Positions 44,984 through 57,898 are shown, numbered from the stretch's first letter. The stretch is 64,000 nucleotides of DNA from Hibiscus mutabilis (GCA_019671005.1 CM033714.1:83195909-83259908), one strand, 5' to 3'. The notes: a model not told the origin generated them from the letters alone. A program made the numbers and translations.

Positions 44984-45918
44984 TTAACTGGAGATAAAAT
45001 GTGCGATGTAGTTTAACCTCCCTAGGAAACCCCAAACCTCCTCCTTTGTTTGAGGTGGTAGGAGCTTTTGTATGGCCTTAATTTTGTCCGGATCAATCTC
45101 AATTCCTCTCCTGCTCACCGCAAAGCCCAATAATTTTCCTGATGTGACCCCAAATATGCATTTGTTTGGGTTAAGCTTTAGCTGGAACTTTCTCAGCCTT
45201 TGAAAGAGTTTCTTTAAATTCACCAAATGCTCATCTTTAGATCGGGATTTGGCGATCATATCATCTACGTAGACTTCTATTTCCCGATGCATCATGTCAT
45301 GGAAAAGAGTAACCATAGATCTTTGGTAAGTTACCCCCACATTCTTTAGATCAAAGGGCATTACTTTATAACAAAAGGTTCCCCAAAGTGTTATGAAGGT
45401 GGTCTTTTCCATATCTTTTGGGCATATTTTAATCTGGTTATACCCGAAAAACCCATCCATGAAAGAGAAAAGGGCATGTTCAGCTGTGTTATCCACTAAC
45501 GTGTCTATGTGTGGTAACACGAAATTGTCTTTGGGGCTTGCTTTATTGAGATCCCTATAGTCAATGCACATGCATACTTTTTCATCCTTCTTGGGAACTG
45601 GGACAATGTTGGCCACCCATTCTGGATACTTAGCTGCCTCTAAAAATCCTGCGTCAAACTGCTTCTTTACCTCATCCCTAATTTTTAGGAGATATATGTT
45701 TTCTTTCTCCTACGCATCTTCTTTACAAGCTCGCATCCTAATTTTATTGGAAGCCGATGTACAACGATATTAGTGTCGAGACCCGGCATGTCTTGATATG
45801 ACCAGGAGAAAATATCCTTGAATTCTTTCAAAAGCTCGATCAAGCTTTGTCGAGTATGGGTTGTAATGGTGGTGCCAATCTTCACCTCTCGTTTCTCTTC
45901 TTCAGTACCGAGATTCAT
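44984..45918 (-). pseudogene. Tat-3 reverse transcriptase
   Basis: The first frame (45918-45685) has FKDIFSWSYQDMPGLDTNIV, then a frameshift. The second (45616-44984, 210 codons) has MANIVPVPKKDEK, CIDYRDLNKASPKDNF, FMDGFFGYNQIKI, MPFDLKNVGVTYQRSM, the catalytic YVDDMIAKS and FLGRLNYIAHFIS. It is the best preserved Tat RT of the window. Substitutions such as PFDLKN for the usual PFGLKN suggest decay. Confidence 0.92.
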
Positions 45919-46109
45919 TCATTATTTCTAACTCTTCCTTATGCAAGAAAATCTATTTTTCCTCTCCTTCTACCATATTGAGCAATTCTCTGGGCAAGTC
46001 ATATTCTTCTTCATTATCAACATCATCAACTTCTTCTAAGCATAAATGTAATTCAAAGTCAACTCCAGCGTCGGACTGAGAGTCATTTAAGTTATTGATA
46101 TCTGAAGAC

Positions 46110-46280
46110 CTACAAAGAAAAGGGGCAGAGATATATACAGATAAAGGAGATGAATGAATGTTTTTAGTTTTAACTTTAAGTTTTATTTATGGTAAGATTT
46201 TGCCACACAGGATTTGTTGGAAGAAAGATAATGCATCTTTATTGAAATTTAAATTATAAAGTTTGACATAGACCCTTTAC
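46110..46280 (-). other. Candidate Ogre-type intron of Tat-3
   Basis: In sense: TTATGTAAAGGG (donor G at 46280) to CCCCTTTTCTTTGTAG (AG at 46110-46111), a strong pyrimidine-rich 3' splice site. The next codons, DINNLNDSQSDAGVDFEL, align with those after the Tat-2 acceptor and lead to RT. The interior carries TTTCAATAAAGATG and CATTCATTCAT. Length 171. Confidence 0.65.
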
Positions 46281-46332
46281 ATAAGATCCCTAAATGCCTT
46301 CGGGTCTAAAGGCAAAAGGGTGGGTTTTGAAA

Positions 46333-47290
46333 ATTACTCTGAAACTGTCTTAAAGACTACATGAATTTCTTCAGCAGTCCAGTTGTCAAGTTCAGAGCAA
46401 GGGAAAATCTTAGACAGGTATTTGTTCTCTTCTTCCTCGTATGTTACATCATTGATGCTTAGCTTTTCAAATGCTTCACACAAATCATTCTTTCATTTCT
46501 CTTCCTCATAATTAGGGGCACTTGGATCCAGCAGGCCCCCGAATCTGAAGTTATGGCTCGGGGTGGAAATACCACCGTTTCCATTTAATTTCCTCTCCTT
46601 TCAGCCTTGTTTGTCTTCTTTCTTGGCATTCCCTTATTTCTGCCTTCCTTTGCCAATTGTTGGGCTTGAAACCCAAGCCAAATCGATCATTCTTTGCTGG
46701 GATTACCACGAGATACAACCTTCATTGTTGTCTCTTCCCAAATCCTTTTCCGACTTTAGCTCCTTTTCCTAGAGTTTGTTTAACTTGCACCTTTGCGCAG
46801 CCGGATAGTTCTGGTTCAGGCACCTTACTCCGTTCAATGGCAAAGGTCGCATTGACTAGCTCTAGTGTCCTAAAGTGACACTCGAGCGCATCCTCATCAA
46901 TCTCGATAAAGGGTGCACCAGTAGTTACCGATGCAATGATTTCTTCCTCTGCACCTACGGTTATCAATTGGCCGTCCATCACAAATTTCAAATTCTGATG
47001 TAAGGTAGAAGGGACCACTCCTGTTTTATGAATCCATGGGCGCCCAAGCAAGCAGCTATAACTGGGCCTAATGTCCATGACCACAAACTCAACATCAAAG
47101 GTTGATGGTCCGATCTGCAAAGGCACTTCAATTTTACCCAACACATCTTTTGAGTTCTATCGAACGCTCTTGCTATATTTTGATAGGCTCTCATATGAGA
47201 GCTGTCTGTAAAAAGCTTCTTTAGCGTTGCTAATCGCAGAACATTCAAGACCGGCCCGTTATCAATAAGAACACCCGACATAATATATCA
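46333..47290 (-). pseudogene. Tat-3 protease and C-terminal extension
   Basis: In sense GVLIDNGPVLNVLRLATLKKL carries the active-site DNG (usual DNGSALNVLPL). A frameshift near 47150 follows, then VMDIRPSYSCLLGRPWIHKTG, LHQNLKFVMDGQ, and an extension with LGKGAKVGKGFGKRQQ. The rest to the stop near 46333 is frame-broken (SKIFPCSELDNWTAEE). Pro at the Ser position of the active site may be damaging. Confidence 0.85.
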
Positions 47291-49717
47291 TTTGCATCTT
47301 GTAGTGATGTGTAGAGCTTTGCACGACCCTTTTCCTTCTCCAGGTATTTCTTCATCATTGAAAGAAATAAAGTTGTTGACAACAATGTTACCGACTAACA
47401 TATCCATCTTTTTGGTTGTGATCTCCCATGATACGAATGTTTAGTTCAAAATATTCAACAAGGCCTCATGGCGGCCCTCAAAACTTAATAGCAGAGATAA
47501 CATGAAGATTCGAACTGAGAGCTTATAGAGTTGCTCTACCATACTGTACTCGCTGTGTTTTCAAATCTTCTAAAATTCTTGAGCCTCTGACTCATTCACT
47601 GGCTCGTGGTTTACTGCTGGCTTTTTTTTGAAGAAATCTCTATCATCTTCTTTTTTTGACTTTTTAACAGCAATTTTCCTTTGTGCTGCATCTCTATCTT
47701 CTACTATTGGCTGGGAATAGAGCCTTCCACTCATCGTAAAAGCTCACTTCATTGGCTGGTTCTTCTTTTGTTTTCACTTCAACAGATGATCCTTCTAGGG
47801 CCGCCACTGTGCAAGCATAATTCCATGGGACTTGCTTGTTGTCCTTGTATAGAAACGGGGTTGGTGCCTTAATTATAAGTCACGGGATTACACCCCTTGC
47901 AGGCTCACTAACTCTTGCTTTAGACTTAATAACTAAAGGCTTCATTCCGAAATAATCTCTTCTAGAGGATGACTCCTCTGATGTGCCAATGTCTAACATG
48001 CACTCCTTATTTTCGTTCTCATAAAACTCTAGTTCTTTTTCATCCATCTTGTCTTAGACCAACTACTTGAACTCTAAGCAACGTTCGATCTCATGCCCTA
48101 TCTCCTTGTGATACTCACAATACAACCCATCTTCAATTTCCAGATCTTAGGATTCTCCTTCTAATATCTAGCTGCCTCCATTTGAGCCCATACCCACCTC
48201 ATGGGTGCTCTGACCTCAACAACATGTTTCTTAATCCACTTGTTTTCCTCATCCATGATTGCATTAACTCCTGCTTTTTGGTGATTTGGAAAATGGTTTC
48301 CCTTATCTTCCGAATTAGCAAATGACAACATTCTAGACTTTCTTAAATCATCTACCACTCTCTTGAAAGCGGTGCAATTCTCAATGGTGTGCCCCCTAAC
48401 TCATGCATGATATTCACATTGTGTCTTCTCATCGTACCATGCTAGATATGGTGGTGAGAAAGGAGGAACATATTTTGGCAGCACCATTTGGGATTTAACC
48501 AATTCAGCAAACAATTTAGCATACGTCATTAGAATTGGAAGGAAATATGGTTTTGAGTTCCCATGATATCTTTGTTCTTCCTTCGGTGGGTTTGTAATTG
48601 TTGGAGCTACAGTCGAGACATTGGTCTTGTTAAAGACCACACCCTTTGAATAATTGGGATTTTAAACATTAGTGCCATTAACTTTGTTATCCCTCTTTTT
48701 ATAGGGTTTCTTTGTTTCTCCGTTATCCAACTTTCTGTTTTTCATAGCTGCCAGAATCAGCTCTCCATTCATTAACATATCTACAAAGCTCTTAGTTGCA
48801 TGATTGAGCATGCAATCATAAAATGAACCTTTTAATGTCTCCATGAACATTGGGGTAACTTCATTCTCTAGTAATTGTGGCTAAACTTGAGCAGCTACGT
48901 CCCTCCATCTCTACGCATATTGGCAGAAACTCTCATGATGTTTTTGTTCCATCCCTTGCAGGACCAATCAGGTTGGAACCATGTCTGAGACATGCTTGTA
49001 TTGCTCACTAAAAGCTCTGGATAAATCCTTCCATTATCTGATGTTAACCCGGCTTAGCTGCGTATACCAACGTGCAGTTGATCCTATTAGACTGTCTTGG
49101 AAGCAATGGATGAGCAGCTTCTCATTATCAAGATACATCGACATCTTTCTACGATACATAGTTAGATGTGCTTACAAGCATGTAGTTCCATTGTATTTCT
49201 CAAAATCTGGAATTTTGAATTTCAGAGGTACTACCAAGTCTGTCGCCAGGATCAAGTCTTTGGCATCCACACCGCCATGAATACTTCCTTCTTGGGAAGA
49301 CTTAATCATTCCTTCTAACTTCTTATAATGGTCTTCCCATTTCTTCTCAGTTTTAGCCTTATCAGCAATCTCATCTAGGTCGGGTACTTCATAGTTGTGA
49401 GCTCTTTCTGTATTAGCCTTAAACTCATTTCGGACGGAGGACTCAACAAAATGGGGAGTCAACTTAGCCTTTGGTGTTGAAGCTTCATTTTGTATTCCAG
49501 GATGAGCGAAAATCATTCCCTGGAATCGGGGTAGAGCATTGGTTTCCTCTCCAACTTCTGTTGCATTTGGGTCCTTGAATCCCAGCATTGCCGTAATCGA
49601 GCTAACTGTCTTCTGGTGAACTAATTCCATTTGTTGTTTCAGGTCCGTTTCCAGCTTGTCTAACCTGTCATGGGTACTTTTGTAACTAGTTCCCAAGGCC
49701 ACCACTCTATCTTCCAT
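47291..49717 (-). pseudogene. Tat-3 gag
   Basis: Opens MEDRVVALGTSYKSTHDRLDK (49717), 181 codons to PLKFKIPDFEKYNGTTC then a stop. The core continues MYRRKMSMYLDNEKLLIHCF, MFMETLKGSFYDCMLNHATK and YKKRDNKVNGTN. Two zinc knuckles of form CX2HX4HX4C lie near 48410 (damaged) and at about 48080-48125 (CEYHKEIGHEIERC, intact). From 48060 to 47300 frames are short and broken before protease. Confidence 0.85.
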
Positions 49718-50141
49718 CGCTCTGGCTTGGGATCGGGTACCGTACTTGTGAGTTGTTTTTGCTATTTTGAATTTCTCTCATGTTTTTTATTTAAGTTAGA
49801 TTCTTATTATGTTATGGATGCATGCGCAGATGTAAACACACAAATGCAAAGTAAAGCAACAAAATAAAAAAATAGATGCGATGCAAATGCATGAATGCAA
49901 GCGAAGGGCCATCAATTCTATGAAATATCTGCTCAAGAAACAACTCTTTATTGAATATAAAAAGGTACTTATTACATATATTTTATATTTTCTACAAATA
50001 CTTTTCTGCGCGAACTCATAATTCCTTGATTTCTTTGATAATCCACATAAGTCTTGGTCCAACCTTCCCTACTAGTTTGATGTACTAACAAAGAGCTACA
50101 GCTTCAGTGGCTAACATTGTTACATGTCAAGCCACATCCTG
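49718..50141 (-). other. Tat-3 ORF1-gag gap
   Basis: Non-coding. In sense: ATATATGTAATAAGTACC, then TTCAATAAAGAG (AATAAA at plus 49947-49952), then GCATTCATGCATTTGCATCG. Order and motifs resemble the intron at 46110-46280, so this gap may be a second intron or a poly(A)/reinitiation region. No acceptor is as clear as in the first. Confidence 0.55.
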
Positions 50142-52240
50142 AACCTAAGTCATGACGGTCTTGTCGAACTCATCCCGCTCTTGAAATCTTCTAGCATTGT
50201 CTCTAAGATGGGTGAACCAGCAATCATTTCCTCCATCAACTATATCTTCAAGGACCAAGATCTTAGTTCTGTACTCCTGAATGATATTATCCATTTCTTC
50301 CACTTGCTCTCTCAGGGAGTCATTTTCATTTAGGTTGGCCAAGAGTTTTGTGTAAGTATGATGGTTCTGAAATTCATGCAGCGAACGGTTTAGGTCATCT
50401 ACCTTGACTTGTAATTCAGCAACACAAGCTCGTCTTTGCTTCAGCTTTTCATTAGTCTTATCATATGTTGTCTGTAACTCAAATAAAAGGATCTTGTTGT
50501 CGTGGGCCTTCATTTTCCATGCAGCCACACTTTTTTTCTCTTTTTCGAGAACCCATATGCCATTTCAATTTTTAGATGCCAACTTACCCTTTTTCCTTTC
50601 TTCAGCAAAGTCTTGTCTGTACTTCTCAACTTCCCGCTTTCCACGCTCTTTCTCCTTTCCCACAACATGCTCGATTTCCTGTTTCCACTGTTCTGGGTTT
50701 TTCTCAGATCAGCATTTCGAACAATAGTCTGAAACTTGAGGAAATCAACCATTTGACTTTCAAGCTTCCTTTCTAAGTCTTCATATAGTTTTATCACTCG
50801 CTTCGTCTCCCCTTTATACTTTTCCACATCAAGGCTTGAATCAAACCTGTCCCGTTGGTTTTTCTCTCATAGGGCTTCTAGTTCCATCTTGGCCCTTCTC
50901 ATCTCTTCTCTTAGGATGTCAGCTTCTATAGGAACTACCTTCAAGTGTTCCTCTAAAGACTTGGCATGTCTGGGTATAGGTGCCATGACTCTGCCATTCA
51001 CTCTTACGCGCATCCAGATATTGTGATTAGAGGTGCACATGCAATGTTTATCAGATTCTAACTCCATATGATAACAATGATTCCATGCATCACTGATCGT
51101 CTGAACCTTCTGTCTGAACTCTCCTTGGAACTCAAATTTTGATGAGCCAAGACCAGTAGTGAATGGGATGATCTGTCGAGACCCGAACTGACGAGATACC
51201 AGCAAAGGAGCACATCCAATTCATTCTCAGAGACCTAGCAGCATCAAGAAGTTGAAAACCCCACACTTGTAGAAAAGCTTAGTATGACCCATCCAAGGAA
51301 CCCTCAATTTGATGTCTTCGTCACGGCGGTCTTTGAAATTTTCACTCCACTTACTTTTCTTAGCAACTGGCCATTGTTTTGCTAGGAACTCGCAAAGATG
51401 AGAGAAATTTGGAGAAAATACATTTGATAAGGCCAATGTTGGGCATATCCAAAAGTGACTAAGAGCCCAGACTTGTAGAAGCGGAGAACACCCTCCAAAG
51501 TAGACGCCTTTAACTTTTTGATAAGCATTAAGGGAAATGAAGGTTTCAGCAAGTACAGCCAGCATGGGGTTGACTCCTCTTTTCAACTACTCAAAGAAAT
51601 CAAGCAATGCCATATTGATGTTCCCTAAAAATTTTGGAAATATGACTAAACCATAGATTGTAATGGCTAGGATGTCAACTCTCTTTTCTCTGTCAGGGTG
51701 GATTGAAATTATATTTCTGATGCTTGACCAAGGAAAATTAAAGTTGCCTCTTCTCTTCCGTATCAACCCTTTGACCCAACCATCACTCATACCAGCGAGA
51801 GCTTGGAGCCTTGAGTGTGGGTTCTTGTTTTTAGGAGGTTTGGCATAGACACAGTTCTTCTTCACCTTGCGCAAGTTGAATAGAGCCATGTATTCTTCAA
51901 ACTTGGGCATCATATCCTCTCCATTGAAAGTGAAGCAGCAATACCCAGGATTCCAGATCTGAACCAGGGCTTTGAGAAACGGCTCGTCTACCTTCACATA
52001 AAGGAGATATACTATATCACGATAGACTTCATGGAACAATTGCTTAGTCTCATAATCACAATGCTCCTAAATTTCCTGCAACTCTTGCATGTTATTCTGT
52101 TTGATACTGATGTAGGCAAATTTTGAAGTCTATGTCTCATTATCGGCTGTTAGACTGTCCCCAAATGTTTGCTGATTAACCTCAGACCAATATCTCACTT
52201 TTGCATTCTCATCTTCACTTTTCAGGATTCTTCTAACCAT
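50142..52240 (-). pseudogene. Tat-3 ORF1, Ogre-type
   Basis: From MVRRILKSEDENAKVRYW near 52240. After stops comes a 150-codon frame with YLLYVKVDEPFLKALVQIW, CFTFNGEDMMPKFEEYMALF, and ITIYGLVIFPKFLGNINMAL, then PMLAVLAETFISLNAYQK, GGCSPLLQVWALSHFW, VSRQFGSRQIIPFTTGLG and AWNHCYHMELESDKH. A coiled coil (50870-50150) ends it. These are the signature blocks of the extra Ogre/Tat ORF1 (DUF7745-type), of unknown function. Four large frames remain nearly collinear, so decay is moderate. Confidence 0.85.
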
Positions 52241-52948
52241 GAATAGAGATTTTCAAAGTTGAGCAAATATTTTTTAAGAATCAACCCCTTCTGATATATA
52301 ATGATGTTGCATGAATGAAAATGCAAAACAGCAAAACAAGAAGGAAAAGTATTATAATTAAGAGAACACAAAGAGACCAAAATAATTTCACGAACAATTC
52401 TGGGCAGCACATTCCAACACCCCAGGACATGTCTCCACGGATTATTCGCAACAATTTTGACTATACTTAAAACCCAAGGTTTTTCGCATAGCTCTATTGG
52501 GGTAAGCTTTAGATTCTCAAACTTGGTTAGGCTCTAAAAGGTACCCGAGCTGTCTTTGTTGTCCCCTACTAAGGGTAGCAAGGCCCCTGGTTCTTACCCA
52601 TTATAGGCTTCAGACGAACCAAGTTTAACTCAGGAGGACTCACTTCCTATGTCTTCTCGAAGGATCAGTATCCTTATAAAGACATGAGGCATATGAGTCC
52701 TGAAGGAACTTGCTAGGCACATACGGAGAATCAATATTCTGACATGAGCAAACCGTTTTCCCTTCACTTAACAATCGGGACGAAGCTTGGGTTTAGAGCT
52801 TTTTGCAACAATTTTAAAATGCGTAAAATAGAGTAACATTCATTAAGTGAACAAATAGATTGAAACCTTTGTGAACATGCAAATTCCTTTTTTTAAAAAA
52901 ATTGAAAACAAATTGTGTCCTGGCCCTTTTTTTGTAAAAACAAAAATT
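52241..52948 (-). other. Tat-3 5' leader
   Basis: Non-coding stretch between ORF1 and primer site with GCATAGCTCTATTGGGGTAA and GGTACCCGAGCTGTC, similar to the Tat-2 leader. I see no gene. Confidence 0.65.
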
Positions 52949-52966
52949 TCCCCATCGGAGTCAGCA
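52949..52966 (-). promoter_or_regulatory. Tat-3 primer binding site, decayed
   Basis: The minus strand reads TGCTGACTCCGATGGGGA. Against the tRNA-Arg complement TGGCGACTCCGCTGGGGA there are three mismatches, two of them near the primer 3' end, which should impair priming. Confidence 0.8.
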
Positions 52967-52969
52967 AGC

Positions 52970-55312
52970 TGTCGCAACCCTTTTTAAGAGGCTTCGATGT
53001 TATTTGGAAAACTTAAGAAAACATGGAGTCGCCACCAATCTTTTTCAGAAAAAAAATGTGATTGGATCACTTTTAAAACAAGGGTTATTTTAATAAAAAG
53101 TTTTATTTATTAAAACAACAATTTTGGTCTACGAAAAATAAGAGAAAACAGGTTCGGGGATCGGTTACGTGTGGGGAAGGGTTAACACCCCCACAACGCC
53201 CAAAAATTGGTACCTAATTGATTTCAAAAAAGTATTTTCAAAATTGGAATTTGCAAGTTCACAAGATTTCGCTTTATTTGTCCGCTAAGTGAATGTAAAT
53301 ATATTTTAACGGCCTTATTGCCCGAGAAATGAACTTTAATCACCGCCAACACTCATGGCGCTAACCCGTCATTCCCTTTTGATAAGACACCGCATTAATT
53401 AAGTTTTCACTTTTTAAACAAACCAACAAAGAAATTTAAGTATGTTAGAGTTTTTATTAAAACCTAATCAGTGATTTAACCCTAGAAAAAATGTTTACGT
53501 TCATTTTAACTATTAAGATTTAAATGTATTTAAGTGTATTTTATTTCAAGATATAAAGGAAATCTTATTGCACATATGTCTCTATACTAAGTTTAAAAGA
53601 TCCTATTCCTAAGGTTTTACATACATACATATGTACATATAAAGACAAAAAGGAACTAGGTTACTTAAATTAAATTAATAACCTAAATAACTGCTAAAAT
53701 AAAAGAAAAGGGTAATTAGTTTTATTTAAAAGAAAAAATTGTATTGGGGACTAAATTGAAAAAAAAACAAAATGTAAAGGTTAATTCGAAAATAATTGTA
53801 AATCTGGTGTTAAATTGAGAAGAAAAAGGAGAAAATTGAAAGGATTGAGAACAAGAGTATCGCGGTACAAGAACCAGGAAAGAAGGGCGCGAGTTATAGC
53901 CGTGTACGGGTTAGGTCATCAGGTTGGTTTATAAAGCCTTTATCAGAAACAAAATCATATTTTGCTTCCACCAAAATGAATCAAACTCAGTTCCTCCAAA
54001 ATCTCTGAACACATCCAACTGTGTTCTTCAATTGTTGAAGAACACGGCCGAGATCCGTCGTGCCGGCCACCATCCACTGGTGCCAGCCACCGTTGCTGGC
54101 GGCAAAATTTTCCAAAAAAACCCTAATTTCCAGATTCCGATGACCCCCAAATCATTTTTTTTTTCATTAGAGCTACGTTGAAATCAAATCACAGCGGCGT
54201 TTTCAAAAAAATAGAGGTAAAAACAATCCATTTTCTTTATTTAAAAACGAAACTGAACATAGAAAGAAAGAATTACTAGAAAAATCTACTTTTATTCCCC
54301 TAGAAATGCTTGAATACACTTGTTGAATTGCTACAACTTCTGGATTTTTGAATGCTATTTGTATATTGCGTATAAACTGTGTATGTTTCGAATGATTCTT
54401 GTCTATTAATTCGTATGAATATGGTCCCTTTTACATGAATTTTACAATCCTATTTATAGTACAAGAAATGCTTGAATTCTAAGCACAAATCCCTAATTTT
54501 TTCCTCTAAATGCTTGATCTTTGCTATGGCACCATTTTAGGGATCGATTATTCCCTTTTTGCTTCTATTTTGATCTTATTTTCCAGCTAATGCTTCGATT
54601 TAGGGATTAACCACTCTTGTTTCTTTGTTTGCATGTCTCTAATAACTTGAACGACGCTGGTAAGGAGCAATCGAAGCGAGTGGAGCATCGAAGAAGACGA
54701 AAACGCTCGGTGGTAACTGGAAAGTCAAGCGCGTGACTACCATGCGTGAGTGATGATCCGCGTACTCTGTTGTTGAGCAACCTGAGCTGTTGGATTGCTT
54801 TTTGATCTACGGTCCAAATGACGAACTGTTTGCCTTTCTTCAGCTGGATCCCATGTATAAACCGTGTGCAATCCATACCGTTGGATCTGCTCAATCCAAT
54901 GGTCCTTTAGCTGCGTAGAAAACAAAAGGGGGTTAGGGCCTTTAGGATTCAATTGTAACCGGGCCAATCAGGCCTTATATTTTAGAAACAATGGGCATGC
55001 AATTTTAAATGGGCTTTTATTTTTGTAAATTGACTCTATATACTATTTCTATAAAGGACTCTATGTATTTTTAATGGATATTTATAAATATAAATGGGCT
55101 GTGTATTTTATATTTTGGGTTTTATATTAACCATTTACACTAACAATTATACTAACTATAATACACTAATCATATTAACAAAATTATATGACACCTACAT
55201 AATACTAACACTAATTACTACATTAATGTTTTATTATACTAACATATAGCAAATACACTAATTATGAAAACAATAACACTTATAAAAAAAGGTGAAAAAA
55301 TCAGTGACAACA
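52970..55312 (-). mobile_element. Tat-3 5' LTR
   Basis: TGTCGCAACCC at 52970 to GTGACAACA at 55312, 2343 bases, pairing with 37884-40220. Sense TATAAATA is at 54451-54458, the perfect hairpin at 54021-54045, and an antisense TATAAAG at about 53930. The flanking GAAAT is the candidate target duplication. Confidence 0.93.
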
Positions 55313-55389
55313 GAAATGTCGAAATACCACGTGAAATTAATTAATTAGGCCTGACTCTCGATTTTAGGTCCCCAGCAGAGTCGCCAAGC
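55313..55389 (-). promoter_or_regulatory. Tat-1 leader end and primer site, tRNA-Arg
   Basis: The minus strand reads TGGCGACTCTGCTGGGGA (55369-55386), one mismatch from the tRNA-Arg complement, three bases inside the Tat-1 LTR. The 56 bases to its left are the end of the Tat-1 leader, cut by Tat-3. Confidence 0.85.
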
Positions 55390-57882
55390 TGTCACGACCA
55401 TTTTTTAACCGAAGGTGTGTAAAAATAGCCTAATGATTATGGTTTTGAAAATTGAGGTTTTTTTTTCCATTTTAATTCATTTAATCTTGAAAATTAGGTT
55501 TTATATTTTAATTCTTGAAAATCAACTTGGAGTCGCCACCGGTCACTTTGGTAGACCGAACACCATAAAAACAACCAGAGATTCTTTTTTCTTAAAATTT
55601 GGGTTCGAGAGTCGTTTACGTGTGGGGAAGGATTAGCACCCCCCCAAACGCCCGTTATCGGTACCTTATTAATTTCACGTGGCATTTTGGCATTTCGTAC
55701 AATAATTTGAATTTAATTAAAACCTTAATTGTTAACTAAATTTCATTTCGAATGGAAGTATCCTTTTGTAAGAAAATACATTTTTAGAAAATATAAGTTT
55801 TGAAACATTCAGTTACTATAGGATACTTCAATTTATATTCGACAATGTATCTCAACATAAAAGGTTTTTTAAAGCATGTCCATTTATTTTCTTGTCAATT
55901 TTAAGTTCAAACCTAATTAGGGCTCTAATTGATTAAGTTAATTAAGAAACTATGAATATCATCAAATTTAGGGGTTTATGTGATAACAGCCAAACAATTG
56001 GGCACTATCCATATTAGGCCCTAAATAAATAATATTCCTAATTATTCAATGATTCTATCTATTTAAGCCTAAACTTGATTCAATTTTAATTAAATTAACT
56101 ATGTGATTACATATTCTAGGTTTAAATGAAATATTAAATGCTTCACTAAAATGCCCCCTTTGATTAACATCTCATTACAATGAGACACTAATCAACTTAA
56201 TGCATTAAAGTGTGCATTTAATAATCATTTATTTTATACAATGATCTCACTAATTTGAATTATTCAAATCAATTAAAGAACCTAAGTTTAAAGGCTCTAA
56301 TTATTTAAGCTAAGTGATTTAGTTATCTAAACAATTATACTATATGTCTTATTTTGAATCATGCAACATACAACAATTAAACAATCAAATTAAACAATTA
56401 TATGAATTAACATTAAAAAGGACTGAATTGAACTATTATTAAGATATTAGTGCCAAATTAAAAAAATAAGTGACCAAATTGAAAGAGATTAAAAACATAG
56501 GGCCAAAACCAGAACGACCCGCAAAGAAGAGCGAGGTTCAGATAACCGACCCGAGTTCAGAGGCGCAGATCTTCCTTGACCCCGCCTCTAAACGACGACG
56601 CATTGCAATGCCTATAAAAGGCATCATCCGAGTTCATCTCGGTCGCTTTTCCCTCACTCACTCATTCTTTAACTCGGATAACCCTCGGATTCTCTCCCCA
56701 CAAACACAACCGAACCCAGAAATCCCTTCGTTTTGGAACAAAAACATACTTTTCATATGGTGTTCATTGAGTGTTCTTCACTTTGTGAAGATCACGATGA
56801 ACACCGCCATTAGCCACCGCCATGACCGCCATTTAAATCCTTAACTGCCACTCTCCAGTGACTTTTAGCCGCTCACCGGCGACCGTAAAATTTCTCTGAT
56901 CACCCCTTACCTTGCTCCGGCCACCATCCTCTACCGTTAGACGATTTCCGGACACCGTCCACCGCCGTCCAAAAAACCTAAAAACTCTCGATTTTTTCTA
57001 TTTCAAGCCTTAAATCTAGATCTAGGCCCGAATTCATGAGAATCCACCCGTCTCCTCCCATTTCCTACACTTAGCTACATGAACCAAACACCCCTTCTAT
57101 CATTTTCAACTCCGTCATATCCCTAAACTCTCTGGTCTCGGAAATCCTCTTCGGTCACACTCAAATAAACCTCAATACTAATTCGAATCTGATTTTTGGC
57201 TTAGATTTAGGATTGTTATATTTTTAGACCTATTTAATTACTGTCTTTAATATTTAGACTTAGATCTAATGTTTTTGTGTATTAAATCTCCAGGAAATGA
57301 AATCGGGAAGAAAATATTACCTCTAGTAACAGACGGCGATGGTTCGGCTTTCTTCTCCGGCGAACTTTTTTATTTCCCGGCGACTTTTCAAAATTTCTCG
57401 GTGAGCTTCTGTCTCCTCTTTAATAATTGTGCAATTATTACCCCCTAATTAATTTATCTCTCTCTCTATTTATAGCAGGTGACGAAGATGACGTTAGCGG
57501 GGCTTTAATCCGAGTGAATCAGAAATTGGAGAATAAGAAGGTGCCACGTGGCACTTTTTGGTGGGCTGAGAAAACACAAATGGGCCTTCTGTGTTTGTTT
57601 AGCCGATTTAGCCTATAAATGGGTGGGGAAAACCTTATAATTGGGCTTGATATCATTTTTGTGGGCTTTTTGGATTGTAAAGGGTATTATATATTGTAAA
57701 TGAGTTTTTACAATGTAAAATGGACACTTAAATTATGTATATGAACTATTTATTTATATGGGATGACTTTTATTTATTTATTTGTATATCATGTATATTT
57801 ATAGTTTTCATTTATTTTTATTTTTGGTCATACTTATAAGGAGGATAGTATATATGCAACCGGACAAAATTAAGGTATTATA
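55390..57882 (-). mobile_element. Tat-1 5' LTR
   Basis: TGTCACGACC to TATTATA at 57882, 2493 bases; matches 1-1967 from 55891 on. The outer dinucleotide is mutated (TATA for TACA). Sense TATAAATA is at 57467-57474, followed in sense by a GAGA run. An antisense TATAAAAG is at 56613-56620 and a hairpin at 56773-56793. The right edge touches the SIRE-2 primer site. Confidence 0.93.
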
Positions 57883-57885
57883 AAT

Positions 57886-57898
57886 TGGTATTAGAGCC
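57886..57898 (+). promoter_or_regulatory. SIRE-2 primer binding site, tRNA-iMet
   Basis: TGGTATTAGAGCC matches the usual Copia site TGGTATCAGAGCC with one C-to-T change. The LTR expected just before it is replaced by Tat-1. Confidence 0.88.
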
